The position numbers were made by a program, and so were the translations under genes. Below are positions 39,405-48,830 of a stretch of 64,000 nucleotides of DNA, piece by piece; the stretch's first letter is position 1, and each line of letters starts with the position of its first letter. Below the pieces are notes generated by a model. That model saw only the letters and a list, made by a program, of their open reading frames with translations, searched no databases and had not been told where the DNA came from. The DNA comes from Rhodanobacter ginsengisoli (GTDB lineage: Bacteria > Pseudomonadota > Gammaproteobacteria > Xanthomonadales > Rhodanobacteraceae), in the NCBI RefSeq assembly GCF_042657065.1, contig NZ_JBHSNF010000006.1, positions 59,739 through 123,738 on the forward strand. Reading direction: 5' to 3'.

Positions 39405-41804
39405 ATGAGCGATCCCGCCACCACCGTTGCACCGCCACGCCGCTCCCGCGCATGGCGCTGGCTGCGCGCGGCCGTGATGGGGCTGGCCGCGATGTTGCTG
39501 ATCGCCGCGCTGCTCGATCGCCTCTTCCCGATGCGCCTGCCCGCGCCCGACACCGGCAGTACGGTGGTGCTGGCACGCGACGGCACGCCGCTGCGCGCGT
39601 TTGCCGACAGCGATGGCGTGTGGCGCTACCCGATCACGACGAAGCGGGTGTCGCCGCTGTATCTCGAGGCGCTGCTCAGCTACGAGGACCGCTGGTTCTA
39701 CCGCCACCCCGGGGTCAATCCGTATGCGCTGGCGCGTGGGCTGGCCGGCGCGCTGGTGCATGGGAAGATCGTGTCCGGCGGCTCCACCCTGACCATGCAG
39801 GTGGCGCGCATCATCGAACCCGGCTCGCGCGGGTTTCGTCCGCACACGTTCGGCGGCAAGCTGCTGCAGATCTTGCGCGCGCTGCAGCTGGAGGCGCACC
39901 TGAGCAAGGCGCAGATCCTCGACCTGTATCTCGACCACGCGCCGTTCGGCGGGCCGATCGAGGGTGTCGAGGCGGCCTCGTGGGCCTACCTCGGCAAGCC
40001 GGCCAGCCAGCTCTCGCGCGCCGAGGCGGCGCTGCTGGTGGTGCTGCCGCAAGCGCCCAGCCGCTTGCGGCCGGACCGCCATCCCGCCGCGGCGCGCGCC
40101 GCGCGCGACAAGGTGCTGGGGCGCCTGCGCGATCTCGGGGTATGGCGCGCCAGCGACGTGCAGGCCGCCGCGATCGAGCCGGTGGTGGCGCGCTCGCTGC
40201 GCACGCCGCTGAGCGCCGCGCTGCTGGCCGAGCGCCTGCACGAACTCCAGCCGCATGCCCGTCGCATCGTCACCACCATCGACGCCAACCTGCAGCGCGC
40301 CGCCGAGGACCGGGTCACCAGTTATCTTTCGCGGCTGCCGCCGCACACTTCCGCCGCGCTGCTGGTGGTGGACAACGCCACGCTGGAAACCCGCGTCTAC
40401 GTGGGCACCGCCGAGTTCGGCGACCCGGTGCGCGCGGGTCATGTCGACATGGTGCGGGCGCCGCGCTCGCCCGGCTCCACGCTCAAGCCGTTCCTGTACG
40501 GCCTGGCGCTGGATGACGGCCTGATCGACTCGCAAAGCCTGCTGGTCGATGCGCCGCAGGATTTCGGCGGCTACCGCCCCGGCAATTTCGACGAGGCGTT
40601 CAGCGGCCCGGTCAGCGTGGCCGAGGCGCTGCAGCGTTCGCTCAACGTGCCCGCGGTGGACGTGCTCGACCGGGTCGGCCCGACCCGTTTCGTGGCGCGG
40701 CTGGCCAACGGCGGCATCGACCTGGGCCTGCCCGCCGGCGCGCAACCGAACCTGTCGATCATCCTCGGCGGCGCCGCCACCCGGCTGGAAAACCTGGTCG
40801 GTGCGTACACCGCGTTCGCCAACGGCGGCATCGCCGGCACGCCGCGCTACACCGTCGAGCAAGCCGCGCAGCCGCGTCGGCTGCTGTCGCCGGGGGCGGC
40901 GTGGATCATCCGCGACATCCTCGGCAGCAACCCGGCCGATGTCGAGGGAGCGCCGCTGGAAGGGGCGATCGACCGGCACGCCAACGTGGCGTGGAAGACC
41001 GGCACCAGTTACGGCTATCGCGACGCCTGGGCGCTCGGCGTGACCGACCGCTGGACGATCGGCGTATGGATTGGCCGTCCGGACGGCACCCCGTCGCCGG
41101 GCCAGTACGGCGCGGTGACCGCGCTGCCGCTGCTGTTCCAGATCGCCGACATGCTGCCGCAGCGCGGCGGTCGTGCGCATGCCGCGCCGCCGGCCGGCGT
41201 GCAGGCGGTCGAGATCTGCTGGCCGCTCGGTGGCGCGCGCGCGGCGACCCCGGCACCGCTGTGCCGGCAGCACCGCACCGCGTGGGTGCTCGATGGCGCG
41301 CTGCCACCCACGTTCGCCGAACGCGACCTCGGCGCGTGGGCGTCCGGCCTGCTCACCCTGCGCGTGGACGAGCGCGGCCGGCGCCTCAGCGGCGCCTGTC
41401 ACGCCAGCCACGAACACACCGTGCAACTGGCGCGCTGGCCGGCACTGCTCACGCCGTGGCTGGGCGTGGACGACCTTCGCGCCTCGGCACTGCCGCCGCT
41501 GGCCCCCGCCTGTGCGGCCGATTCGCTCGATCTGGCCAGCCCGATCCGGATCACCGGCCTGAACGATGGAGTGACCCTGCGCCGCGCGCCCCACGGCGAT
41601 CACCCGCTGCGCGTGACCCTGCATGCACTGGGCGCGCAGGGCAGCGTGCAATGGCTGCTCGACGGGCGCCTGCAGGGCAGCAGCGAAGGCGCTGGCCCGT
41701 GGCTGCTCACGCTGGGCCGGGCCGGGGACTTCCGGGTCACCGCGCTCGCCGGCAATGGCGCCTTCGCCACGCTGACACTGCACGTGCTGGATCCGCGCCG
41801 CTGA
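39405..41804 (+). CDS. pbpC: Penicillin-binding protein 1C
   Basis: 799 residues: N-terminal membrane anchor (about 20-42), GT51 transglycosylase domain with YEDRWFYRHPGVNP (catalytic Glu near residue 94) and GGSTLTMQVAR, then a transpeptidase domain with SPGSTLKP (Ser near 358), SLN, and KTGTS. A C-terminal BiPBP domain ends the protein. It polymerises and cross-links peptidoglycan. Located 113 bp after yfaS with a REP-like element between, an arrangement conserved in many proteobacteria. Confidence 0.93.
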   Translation: MSDPATTVAPPRRSRAWRWLRAAVMGLAAMLLIAALLDRLFPMRLPAPDTGSTVVLARDGTPLRAFADSDGVWRYPITTKRVSPLYLEALLSYEDRWFYRHPGVNPYALARGLAGALVHGKIVSGGSTLTMQVARIIEPGSRGFRPHTFGGKLLQILRALQLEAHLSKAQILDLYLDHAPFGGPIEGVEAASWAYLGKPASQLSRAEAALLVVLPQAPSRLRPDRHPAAARAARDKVLGRLRDLGVWRASDVQAAAIEPVVARSLRTPLSAALLAERLHELQPHARRIVTTIDANLQRAAEDRVTSYLSRLPPHTSAALLVVDNATLETRVYVGTAEFGDPVRAGHVDMVRAPRSPGSTLKPFLYGLALDDGLIDSQSLLVDAPQDFGGYRPGNFDEAFSGPVSVAEALQRSLNVPAVDVLDRVGPTRFVARLANGGIDLGLPAGAQPNLSIILGGAATRLENLVGAYTAFANGGIAGTPRYTVEQAAQPRRLLSPGAAWIIRDILGSNPADVEGAPLEGAIDRHANVAWKTGTSYGYRDAWALGVTDRWTIGVWIGRPDGTPSPGQYGAVTALPLLFQIADMLPQRGGRAHAAPPAGVQAVEICWPLGGARAATPAPLCRQHRTAWVLDGALPPTFAERDLGAWASGLLTLRVDERGRRLSGACHASHEHTVQLARWPALLTPWLGVDDLRASALPPLAPACAADSLDLASPIRITGLNDGVTLRRAPHGDHPLRVTLHALGAQGSVQWLLDGRLQGSSEGAGPWLLTLGRAGDFRVTALAGNGAFATLTLHVLDPRR

Positions 41805-41864
41805 TCGCGGCGCCAACCGCTGGATGCATGCCGTGCACGCTCGAACGGGCAGGATCGAGCGGGC

Positions 41865-43352
41865 ATGCTTAAGAGAGAACTAAGCGCCGGTCGACCAGAA
41901 TGGGTCATGCCTCCCACCATTTCCCATCGACACGTCCCCGTGCCGGCATCCCGTCGACGGCGCCCGGACGTCTGCCGCGCGTTGCTGCCGCTGGCATGGG
42001 CGATCGTCGCCACGCTGGTCCAGTCCGGCTGCGCCAGTTATGCCCCCTTGCCGCTGGGCCACGCCGACGGCGCGGCCAGCGTGGCGCAGCTCAGTGCGCC
42101 GACGGCGGACATGCCGCTGCCGGCGCTGGCGGGGCATCGCTTCGATCCGTCCGACGGGCTGGACGTGACCGAGACGGCGATGCTGGCGGTGGCGAACAGT
42201 CCGGAGCTGCGGCTCAAGCGCGATGAACTCGGCGTGGCCCGGGCGCAGGCGTTCGCCGCCGGCCTGCTGCCCGATCCGCAAGTGGGCGTGTCGGCGGATT
42301 TTCCGCGCCAGTCCGGCGCCGGCCTGACCACCGCGTACAGCCTCGGCCTCAGCGAAGACATCACGGCGTTGCTGACGCGTTCCTCGCGCAAGGCGGCGGC
42401 GCGCAGCCAGGCCGACCAGGTCAACCTCGACCTGCTGTGGGCTGAATGGCAGACCGTGGCCCAGGCGCGTCTGCTGTTCGACCAGGTGCACAGCCTGCGC
42501 GCGCAGCAGGCGCGGCTGGAAGGCGAGCAACGCGCGCTGGCCACGGTCAGCCGCTACATCCAGGCCGCGTTGAAGGCCGGCAACCTCACCTACGACGGCG
42601 CCAGCGCCGGCCTGAATGCCGAGGCGGACGTGCGCAAGCGCGTGGCCGACACCGCGATCGCGCTGCACCAGGCCGACAGCGATCTGCATCTGCTGCTGGG
42701 CCTGGCGCCGGCGGCACCGCTCGATCTGGTCGGCGCGCCGTATCGCAGCGAGCCGGGTGCGGCACAGGTGCAGGCGGCGCTGGACGACCTGCCGCGGCGA
42801 CGACCGGACCTGCTGGCGTTGCAGGCCGGCTACCGGTCGCAGGAGCAGCGCGTGCGCGGCGCGATCCTGGCCCAGTTCCCCGCATTGGACATCGGCTTCA
42901 ACACCGCCCGCGACACCAGCGCGGTGTATACCCATGGCGTCAGCATCGGCATCACGCTGCCGCTGTTCGATCGCAACCGCGGCAACATCGCGATCGAGCG
43001 GGCGACCCGCCAGCAACTGCACGACAGCTACGCGGCCCGGCTGCTGGCGACCCGCAGCGACATGCAGCGCATCACCGGCGACCTCGCCACGCTGGACCGT
43101 CAACTCGCCACCCTGGGCGCGCACGTGCGCCAGCTCGACCAGGCCCGCGCGGCCGCCGAACGCGCATGGCAGGCCGGCACGCTGGACTGGCCGACCTATC
43201 TGGCGATCCGCGGCAACGCGCTGAGTGCCGACCTGGATCTGCTGACGGTGCGGCAGGAGCAGGCGCGGCAGTCGATCGCGCTGCAGGCCCTGCTCGGCAA
43301 CACCGACCTGGCCACCACCCACCCCGTCACTGCCAAAGCGTCCACGCCATGA
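41865..43352 (+). CDS. TolC-family outer-membrane efflux protein
   Basis: 495 residues. A lipoprotein-type signal (LPLAWAIVATLVQSGC) follows a basic N-terminal extension of about 40 residues. Two outer-membrane-efflux repeats follow, with the helix entry LDVTETAMLAVANSPELRLKRDELGVARAQ resembling CzcC/CusC-like factors and the second-repeat strand VSIGITLPLFDRNRGNIA. It is the exit channel of the tripartite system encoded here. AGGA lies 10 bp before the ATG at 41865; an ATG at 41907 is also in frame. Its stop overlaps the next start (ATGA). Confidence 0.87.
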   Translation: MLKRELSAGRPEWVMPPTISHRHVPVPASRRRRPDVCRALLPLAWAIVATLVQSGCASYAPLPLGHADGAASVAQLSAPTADMPLPALAGHRFDPSDGLDVTETAMLAVANSPELRLKRDELGVARAQAFAAGLLPDPQVGVSADFPRQSGAGLTTAYSLGLSEDITALLTRSSRKAAARSQADQVNLDLLWAEWQTVAQARLLFDQVHSLRAQQARLEGEQRALATVSRYIQAALKAGNLTYDGASAGLNAEADVRKRVADTAIALHQADSDLHLLLGLAPAAPLDLVGAPYRSEPGAAQVQAALDDLPRRRPDLLALQAGYRSQEQRVRGAILAQFPALDIGFNTARDTSAVYTHGVSIGITLPLFDRNRGNIAIERATRQQLHDSYAARLLATRSDMQRITGDLATLDRQLATLGAHVRQLDQARAAAERAWQAGTLDWPTYLAIRGNALSADLDLLTVRQEQARQSIALQALLGNTDLATTHPVTAKASTP

Positions 43353-44425
43353 ATCGTTCCGTCCTGCTCCCCGGTCTGTGCGTGTTGCTGCTGTGCGGCC
43401 TGTTGTCCGGTTGCGGCAAGGCGGCGCCGGACGACGACGAGGCGGAGGCACCGGCAGCGGCCGGCCAGGTCGCGGTGAGCACCGCGGCGCCGGTGCGGCA
43501 GACCTTCCACGACACCATCGAGGCGTGGGGCAGCGCTGCCGGCGACCCGCAGCATGCGCGGGCGATCAGCCTGGCGCATGGCGGTCAGGTCACCGCGCTG
43601 CGGGTGGCGGCGGGGCAGACCGTGAAGCGCGGCCAGCCGCTGCTGACGATCACGCCGGAGCCGACCGCGCGCAGCGCGTATCAGCAAGCGCAGAACGCGC
43701 TGACCCTGGCCGCGGGGGAACTCAAGCGTACTGAACAGTTGGCAGCGCAGCGGCTGGCCACGCAGTCGCAGCTGGCGTCCGCGCGCAAGGCGCTGGCCGA
43801 TGCCGAATCGGCGCTCGCGGCGCAGCGGGCGCTCGGTGGCGGCGCGGCCACGGAAACCGTCGACGCGCCGGCCGACGGCGTGATCACCGCGCTCGACGTG
43901 GGGCTGGGTGAGCGCGTCGCCGCGAACGCGTCGCTGCTCAGCTTCACCCCCGCCCATGCGCTGGTTGCCCTGCTCGGCGTGCAGCCGGAAGACGGCGCGC
44001 GCCTGCATCCGGGCATGTCGGTGCAGCTGCAGCCGGTGTATGGCGCGAAGCAGACCTTCGTCGGCACGCTGCGCATGGTCGGCCAGTCGGTCGATCCGCA
44101 GACCCACCTGCTCGGCGCCCAGGTCGAGCTGCCCGCCGCCGCCGCCGGCGCCCGCCTGGTGGCCGGGGCGGCACTGGACGCGCAGATCCACACGGCGGAT
44201 TTCACCGCGTGGGCGGTGCCGCGCGGTGCGGTGCTGCATGACGAGCATGGCGACTATCTGTTCCAGCTCGAGCACGGTCATGCCAGGCGGGTCGACGTGA
44301 AACTGCGCAGCCCGCACGGCGATCCCGTCGGCGTCGAGGGTCCGCTCGACGCGAAGGCGAAGGTGATCGTGCTCGGCGTCTACGAGCTCAACGACGGCGA
44401 TGCGGTGCGGGAGTCCGCCAAGTGA
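43349..44425 (+). CDS. RND-type periplasmic adaptor (membrane fusion) lipoprotein
   Basis: 358 residues with lipobox GLLSGC (Cys22). The barrel-sandwich halves are AISLAHGGQVTALRVAAGQTVKRGQPLL and TVDAPADGVITALDVGLGERVAANASLL, around a short helical hairpin. A beta-barrel domain follows. It connects the RND pump to the TolC-like channel. Overlaps of 4 bp at both ends (ATGA with the channel gene, GTGA with the pump gene) show a tightly coupled operon. Confidence 0.87.
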   Translation: MNRSVLLPGLCVLLLCGLLSGCGKAAPDDDEAEAPAAAGQVAVSTAAPVRQTFHDTIEAWGSAAGDPQHARAISLAHGGQVTALRVAAGQTVKRGQPLLTITPEPTARSAYQQAQNALTLAAGELKRTEQLAAQRLATQSQLASARKALADAESALAAQRALGGGAATETVDAPADGVITALDVGLGERVAANASLLSFTPAHALVALLGVQPEDGARLHPGMSVQLQPVYGAKQTFVGTLRMVGQSVDPQTHLLGAQVELPAAAAGARLVAGAALDAQIHTADFTAWAVPRGAVLHDEHGDYLFQLEHGHARRVDVKLRSPHGDPVGVEGPLDAKAKVIVLGVYELNDGDAVRESAK

Positions 44426-47400
44426 GTGTCACCGCGTGGATGCAGCTGCATCGGCGCTCGCTGCTGTTCCTGGCGCTGATGCTGGCGATCGGCGGCATCG
44501 CCAGCGCGTTCCTGATGCCGGTGGCGCTGTTCCCGAACGTGGCGTTCCCGCGCGTGCAGGTGACCCTCGACGCGGGCGACCGGCCGGCCGACCAGATGGC
44601 GATCGAGGTGACCACGCCGGTGGAGGAGGCGGTGCGCCGCGTGCGCGGCGTGCGCGATGTGCGTTCCACCACCAGTCGCGGCAGCGCCGACATCGCGGTG
44701 ACCTTCGACTGGGGCGCGGACATGGCTGCCGCGCTGCAGGAGGTGAATGCCGCGGCGGGCCAGGCGTTGCCGCAGCTGCCCGCCGGCACCCAGCTGTCGA
44801 CCCGGCGGATGGATCCGACCACGTTCCCGGTGCTGGCCTACAGCCTGCGCTCGCACACGCAGTCGCCCAGCGCGCTGCACGACCTGGCCGAGTACCAGCT
44901 GCGCCCGCTGTTGAGCGGCATCAGCGGCGTGGCGCATGTCGACGTGCAGGGCGGCGAGGTGGCCGAGTTCCATGCCGATGTCGATCCGGACAAGTTGCGT
45001 GCGCTGAACCTGAGCCTGGGCGAGGTGTCCGCCGCGGTCGGCCATGCCGCCACGATCCAGGCGATGGGTCGGGTCTCCGATCACTACAAGCTGTTCCTGC
45101 TGCTGGCCGACAACCAGCCGAAGACGATCGATGCGCTGAGCCACGTGGTGCTGCGCGCGGGCCCGGGCGGCGTGGTGCGCCTGGGCGATGTGGCACGGGT
45201 CAGCCTGGATCACGTGCCGCAATGGATCAAGGTCAACGCCGACGGCCAGAACGCGGTGCTGGTGCAGGTCTACCAGCAGCCGGCCGGCAACAGCGTGCAG
45301 ATCGCCACGGAGGTCAAGCAGCGCCTGGCCGACTACGCGCCGCAGATGCCGGCCGGGGTGACCATCGCCAACTGGTACGACCAGACCCAGCTGGTCACCG
45401 GTGCGGCCAGCAGCGTGCGCGACGCGATCCTGATCGGCATCGTGCTGGCCGGGCTGGTGCTGTTCGTGTTCCTGCGTAACACGCGGGTGATCCTGATCGC
45501 GCTGATCGTGGTGCCGGCGGTGCTGGCGATCACGGTGCTGCTGCTGCGCGTGCTCGGCATGAGCTTCAACATGATGACCCTGGGCGGCATGGCCGCGGCG
45601 GTGGGGCTGATCATCGACGACGTGATCGTGATGCTCGAGCACATCATGCGCCGGCTCAACCAGGGCGAGGGCCAGGTGCACGAGCGGATCGCCGGCGCGG
45701 CGTGGGAGTTCACTCGCCCGCTGACCGGTTCCAGCGCCGCCACGGTGGTGATCTTCCTGCCGCTGGCGTTCCTGTCCGGGGTCACCGGCGCGTTCTTCAA
45801 GGCGCTGTCGCTGACCATGGCCAGCGCACTGATCATTTCGTACCTGCTGACCTGGATCGCGGTGCCGCTGCTGGCCGAGCGCTTCATGGACAAGCGCCAC
45901 CTGGTCGAGCATCCGCCGTCGCGCTTCACCACGCGGATGATGGACGGCTATCAGCGCCTGCTGGCGCGCTGGCTGAAGCGTCCGCTGCTGGTGCTGCTGC
46001 TGGTGCTGCCGCTGCTGCTGGTCGGCGGCTTCGCCTACAGCCGGGTCGGCACCGGCTTCATGCCGAACATGGACGAGGGCGGCTTCATCCTCGATTACCT
46101 GTCGGCCCCGGGCACCTCGCTGCAGGAGACCGACCGGCTGCTGCGCCAGGTCGAGGTGATCATCCGCGCCAATCCCTACGTCGACACCTATTCGCGCCGC
46201 ACCGGCCTGCAACTGGGCGGCGGCCTGACCGAGGCGAACCAGGGCGATTTCTTCGTACGCCTGAAGAACGGCTCGCGTCCCTCGACCGAGGAGGTGATGA
46301 CGCAGATCCGCACCCAGGTCGAACGGAAAGTGCCGGGGCTGGACATCGAGCTGTCGCAGCTGATGGAGGACCTGATCGGCGACCTGGTGGCGGTGCCGCA
46401 GCCGATCGAGATCCAGCTGTACAGCGACAACCCGCAACAGCTCGACGCCACCGCCCGCAAGGTGGCCGCCGCGATCGGCAAGATCAACGGCGTGGTCGGC
46501 GTGCGCGACGGCATCAACCCGGCCGGCGACGCGCTGACCGTGCAGGTGGACCCGGCCAGGGCGGCGTTGCAGGGACTCGATCCGGTCGGCGTCACCGACC
46601 AGGTGGCGGCGGCGATCGACGGCACGGTGGTGGCGCAGTTGCCCGAGGCGAGCAAGGTGATCGGCGTGCGCGTGCGCCTGCCGCTCGGCGATCACCAGCG
46701 GCTGGAGCAGGTCGCTGCGTTGCCGATCCGCGCCGGCGACGGCCATCTGCTGCCGTTGTCGCAGGTGGCGACCCTGCGCGAAGTGCAGGGCCAGCCGGAA
46801 ATCACCCGCGACAACCTCAAGCAGATGGTCGCGGTCACCGGCCGCATCAGCGGGCGCAGCATGGGTTCGGCGATTGCCGACGTGAAACAGGTGCTGGCCC
46901 GGCCAGGCATGCTGCCGAAGGGCATGTTCTACCAGCTCGGCGGGCTGTATCAGCAGCAGCAGCAGGCATTTCGTGGCCTGACCATCGTGATGCTGGCAGC
47001 GATCGCGCTGGTGTTCACCCTGCTGCTGTTCCTGTACGAGAGTTTCCGCGTGGCGCTGGCGATCCTGGCGATGCCGCTGCTGGCGCTGCCGGCCGTGTTC
47101 GTCGGCCTGTGGCTCACCGGGATCGAGCTGAACATCTCCTCGATGATGGGCATGACGATGATCGTGGGCATCGTCACCGAGGTGGCGATCTTCTACTTCT
47201 CCGAGCTGCAGGACGCGGAGGCCGATCAGGCCCTGCACGGCGCGCTGCACGAGGCCGGCAAGCACCGCACCCGGCCGATCCTGATGTCCACGCTGGCGGC
47301 GATCCTGACCCTGCTGCCGCTGGCGCTGGCGCTGGGCCAGGGCTCGCAGATGCAGCAGCCGCTGGCGGTGGCGATCATTTCCGGCATGCTGCTGCAGTTG

Positions 47401-47469
47401 CCGCTGGTGTTGCTGGTGATGCCGGTGCTGTACTCGCTGCTGCGTCGTCGCGGCGCGCCGCCGGCATGA
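44422..47469 (+). CDS. RND-family efflux permease
   Basis: 1015 residues, GTG start overlapping the adaptor stop. The usual RND plan is seen: TM1, periplasmic loop, TM2-6 with AVGLIIDDVIVMLEHIMRR (the Asp pair of the proton relay), second loop starting GTGFMPNMDEGGFILDYLSAPG, and TM8-12 with MMGMTMIVGIVTEVAIFYFSEL. The protein is a divergent RND member; the MPNMDEG segment resembles the metal-exporting CusA group, yet methionine clusters that bind Cu/Ag are not obvious. The substrate is unknown. Confidence 0.88.
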   Translation: MSVTAWMQLHRRSLLFLALMLAIGGIASAFLMPVALFPNVAFPRVQVTLDAGDRPADQMAIEVTTPVEEAVRRVRGVRDVRSTTSRGSADIAVTFDWGADMAAALQEVNAAAGQALPQLPAGTQLSTRRMDPTTFPVLAYSLRSHTQSPSALHDLAEYQLRPLLSGISGVAHVDVQGGEVAEFHADVDPDKLRALNLSLGEVSAAVGHAATIQAMGRVSDHYKLFLLLADNQPKTIDALSHVVLRAGPGGVVRLGDVARVSLDHVPQWIKVNADGQNAVLVQVYQQPAGNSVQIATEVKQRLADYAPQMPAGVTIANWYDQTQLVTGAASSVRDAILIGIVLAGLVLFVFLRNTRVILIALIVVPAVLAITVLLLRVLGMSFNMMTLGGMAAAVGLIIDDVIVMLEHIMRRLNQGEGQVHERIAGAAWEFTRPLTGSSAATVVIFLPLAFLSGVTGAFFKALSLTMASALIISYLLTWIAVPLLAERFMDKRHLVEHPPSRFTTRMMDGYQRLLARWLKRPLLVLLLVLPLLLVGGFAYSRVGTGFMPNMDEGGFILDYLSAPGTSLQETDRLLRQVEVIIRANPYVDTYSRRTGLQLGGGLTEANQGDFFVRLKNGSRPSTEEVMTQIRTQVERKVPGLDIELSQLMEDLIGDLVAVPQPIEIQLYSDNPQQLDATARKVAAAIGKINGVVGVRDGINPAGDALTVQVDPARAALQGLDPVGVTDQVAAAIDGTVVAQLPEASKVIGVRVRLPLGDHQRLEQVAALPIRAGDGHLLPLSQVATLREVQGQPEITRDNLKQMVAVTGRISGRSMGSAIADVKQVLARPGMLPKGMFYQLGGLYQQQQQAFRGLTIVMLAAIALVFTLLLFLYESFRVALAILAMPLLALPAVFVGLWLTGIELNISSMMGMTMIVGIVTEVAIFYFSELQDAEADQALHGALHEAGKHRTRPILMSTLAAILTLLPLALALGQGSQMQQPLAVAIISGMLLQLPLVLLVMPVLYSLLRRRGAPPA

Positions 47470-47513
47470 GTCGCGCGATCATTCCCTCCTGCCGATCACT
47501 CAAGGTGCCCGCC

Positions 47514-48542
47514 ATGAAAAAGCTGCTTCGCTCCGTTGCGCCGGCCATGTTGCTGCTGGCGCTGCCGTTCACCACTCACGCCGCGGCACCGGCACCCACG
47601 CCGCGGCTGCTGTCGACCCTGCCGCTGGGCGGCGCCGGCGGCTGGGATTACCTCAGCTTCGATGCGGCGCGTCGCCATCTGTTCGTCAGCCGCGGCGACC
47701 GCGTGCTGGTGATCGACATCGATCACCACAAGCAGATCGGCACGATCGCCAACACGCCCGGCGTGCATGGCATCGCGCTGGCGCCGGACCTGGGCCGGGG
47801 TTTCACCAGCAACGGCAGGGGCGCCTCGGTGACCGAGTTCGAGCTGGCCACGCTGAAGACGGTGGCCACGATCACCGGCACCGGCCAGAATCCCGACGCG
47901 ATCCTGTACGACCGTGCCTCGCACCACGTGCTCACCTTCAACGGCCACAGCGCGTCGGCCAGCGTGATCGACCCGGCCCAACGCGCCGTGATCGCCACCA
48001 TCGCGCTGCCCGGCAAGCCGGAGTTCGCGGTGACCGACGGCGCCGGCCACGTCTACGTGAACATCGAGGACAAGTCCGAGCTGGTGCAGCTCGACACCAC
48101 CCATAACAAGCTGCTGCACGTGTGGCCGCTGGCACCGTGCGAGTCGCCCAGCGGGCTGGCCATCGACACCCGTCACCACCGCCTGTTCTCGGTCTGCGAC
48201 AACCGGATCATGGCCGTCACCGACGCGAGCGACGGCCGCCAGATCGCCAGCGTGCCGATCGGCGACGGCCCGGACGCGGTGGCGTTCGACCCGGCCGAGT
48301 CGATGATCTACAGCTCCAACGGCGAGAGCGGCACGATTACCGCAGTGAAGCAGGACGACCCCGATCACTACCGCGTCACCGCCACCATCCCCACCCAGGT
48401 CAGCGCGCGCACGCTGGCGCTGGATCCCAAGCTGCATCGCCTGTACCTCTCCGCGGCACGCCTGGGCAAGACCCGTCAGGCGAACGGACGGCCGACGGTG
48501 GAGCCGGACAGCTTTGTCGTCATCACGGTTGGGCGGCCCTGA
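47514..48542 (+). CDS. Secreted YncE-like beta-propeller protein
   Basis: 342 residues: signal peptide (LLLALPFTTHAAA) then about seven repeats of a propeller pattern such as RRHLFVSRGDRVLVIDIDHHKQIGTI and DAVAFDPAESMIYSSNGESGTITAV. This matches the YncE/Yvtn beta-propeller family of periplasmic binding proteins. It lies 44 bp after the RND pump gene and could belong to the same transcript. The ligand is unknown. Confidence 0.8.
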   Translation: MKKLLRSVAPAMLLLALPFTTHAAAPAPTPRLLSTLPLGGAGGWDYLSFDAARRHLFVSRGDRVLVIDIDHHKQIGTIANTPGVHGIALAPDLGRGFTSNGRGASVTEFELATLKTVATITGTGQNPDAILYDRASHHVLTFNGHSASASVIDPAQRAVIATIALPGKPEFAVTDGAGHVYVNIEDKSELVQLDTTHNKLLHVWPLAPCESPSGLAIDTRHHRLFSVCDNRIMAVTDASDGRQIASVPIGDGPDAVAFDPAESMIYSSNGESGTITAVKQDDPDHYRVTATIPTQVSARTLALDPKLHRLYLSAARLGKTRQANGRPTVEPDSFVVITVGRP

Positions 48543-48740
48543 GGTTCGCGTCGTCGGGGGCATTGAGCAACGCACTCCGCGGTAACCGCCATCCGGGGGA
48601 CCGGGGAGAGCATGCGGACGGGTTGCCTGCGTCCCCCGCTGCAGCGTGCTTTCCCACCGTGGGCCGAGCGGAACCCGGCCGTGCGCCATTGCGAAAAGCG
48701 GAAGCACGCAACAGGTGGCGGAGCCGCAAAAACTTTCGTC

Positions 48741-48756
48741 TGTCACCGTGATGACA
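48741..48756. promoter_or_regulatory. Partial palindrome upstream of the glucan-locus TonB receptor
   Basis: TGTCACCGTGATGACA has 6 of 8 symmetrical half-site positions (TGTCA...TGACA) and lies 75 bp before the receptor ATG in a 288-bp intergenic region with no other gene. It resembles LacI-type operators. No regulator gene is adjacent, so this is weak. Confidence 0.3.
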
Positions 48757-48830
48757 CGGTTCCAGCGGGGGAGCAACATACGCTCCGGCCGCCGGGAATG
48801 GGCGGCCAGTGAATCCTCAGGGGAAAACCA

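Noticed and set aside
34297..39576. Very long minus-strand open frame opposite yfaS
   Set aside because: His/Arg/Gly/Val-rich translation with no domain, opposite a gene with clear macroglobulin domains; typical antisense openness of high-GC DNA.
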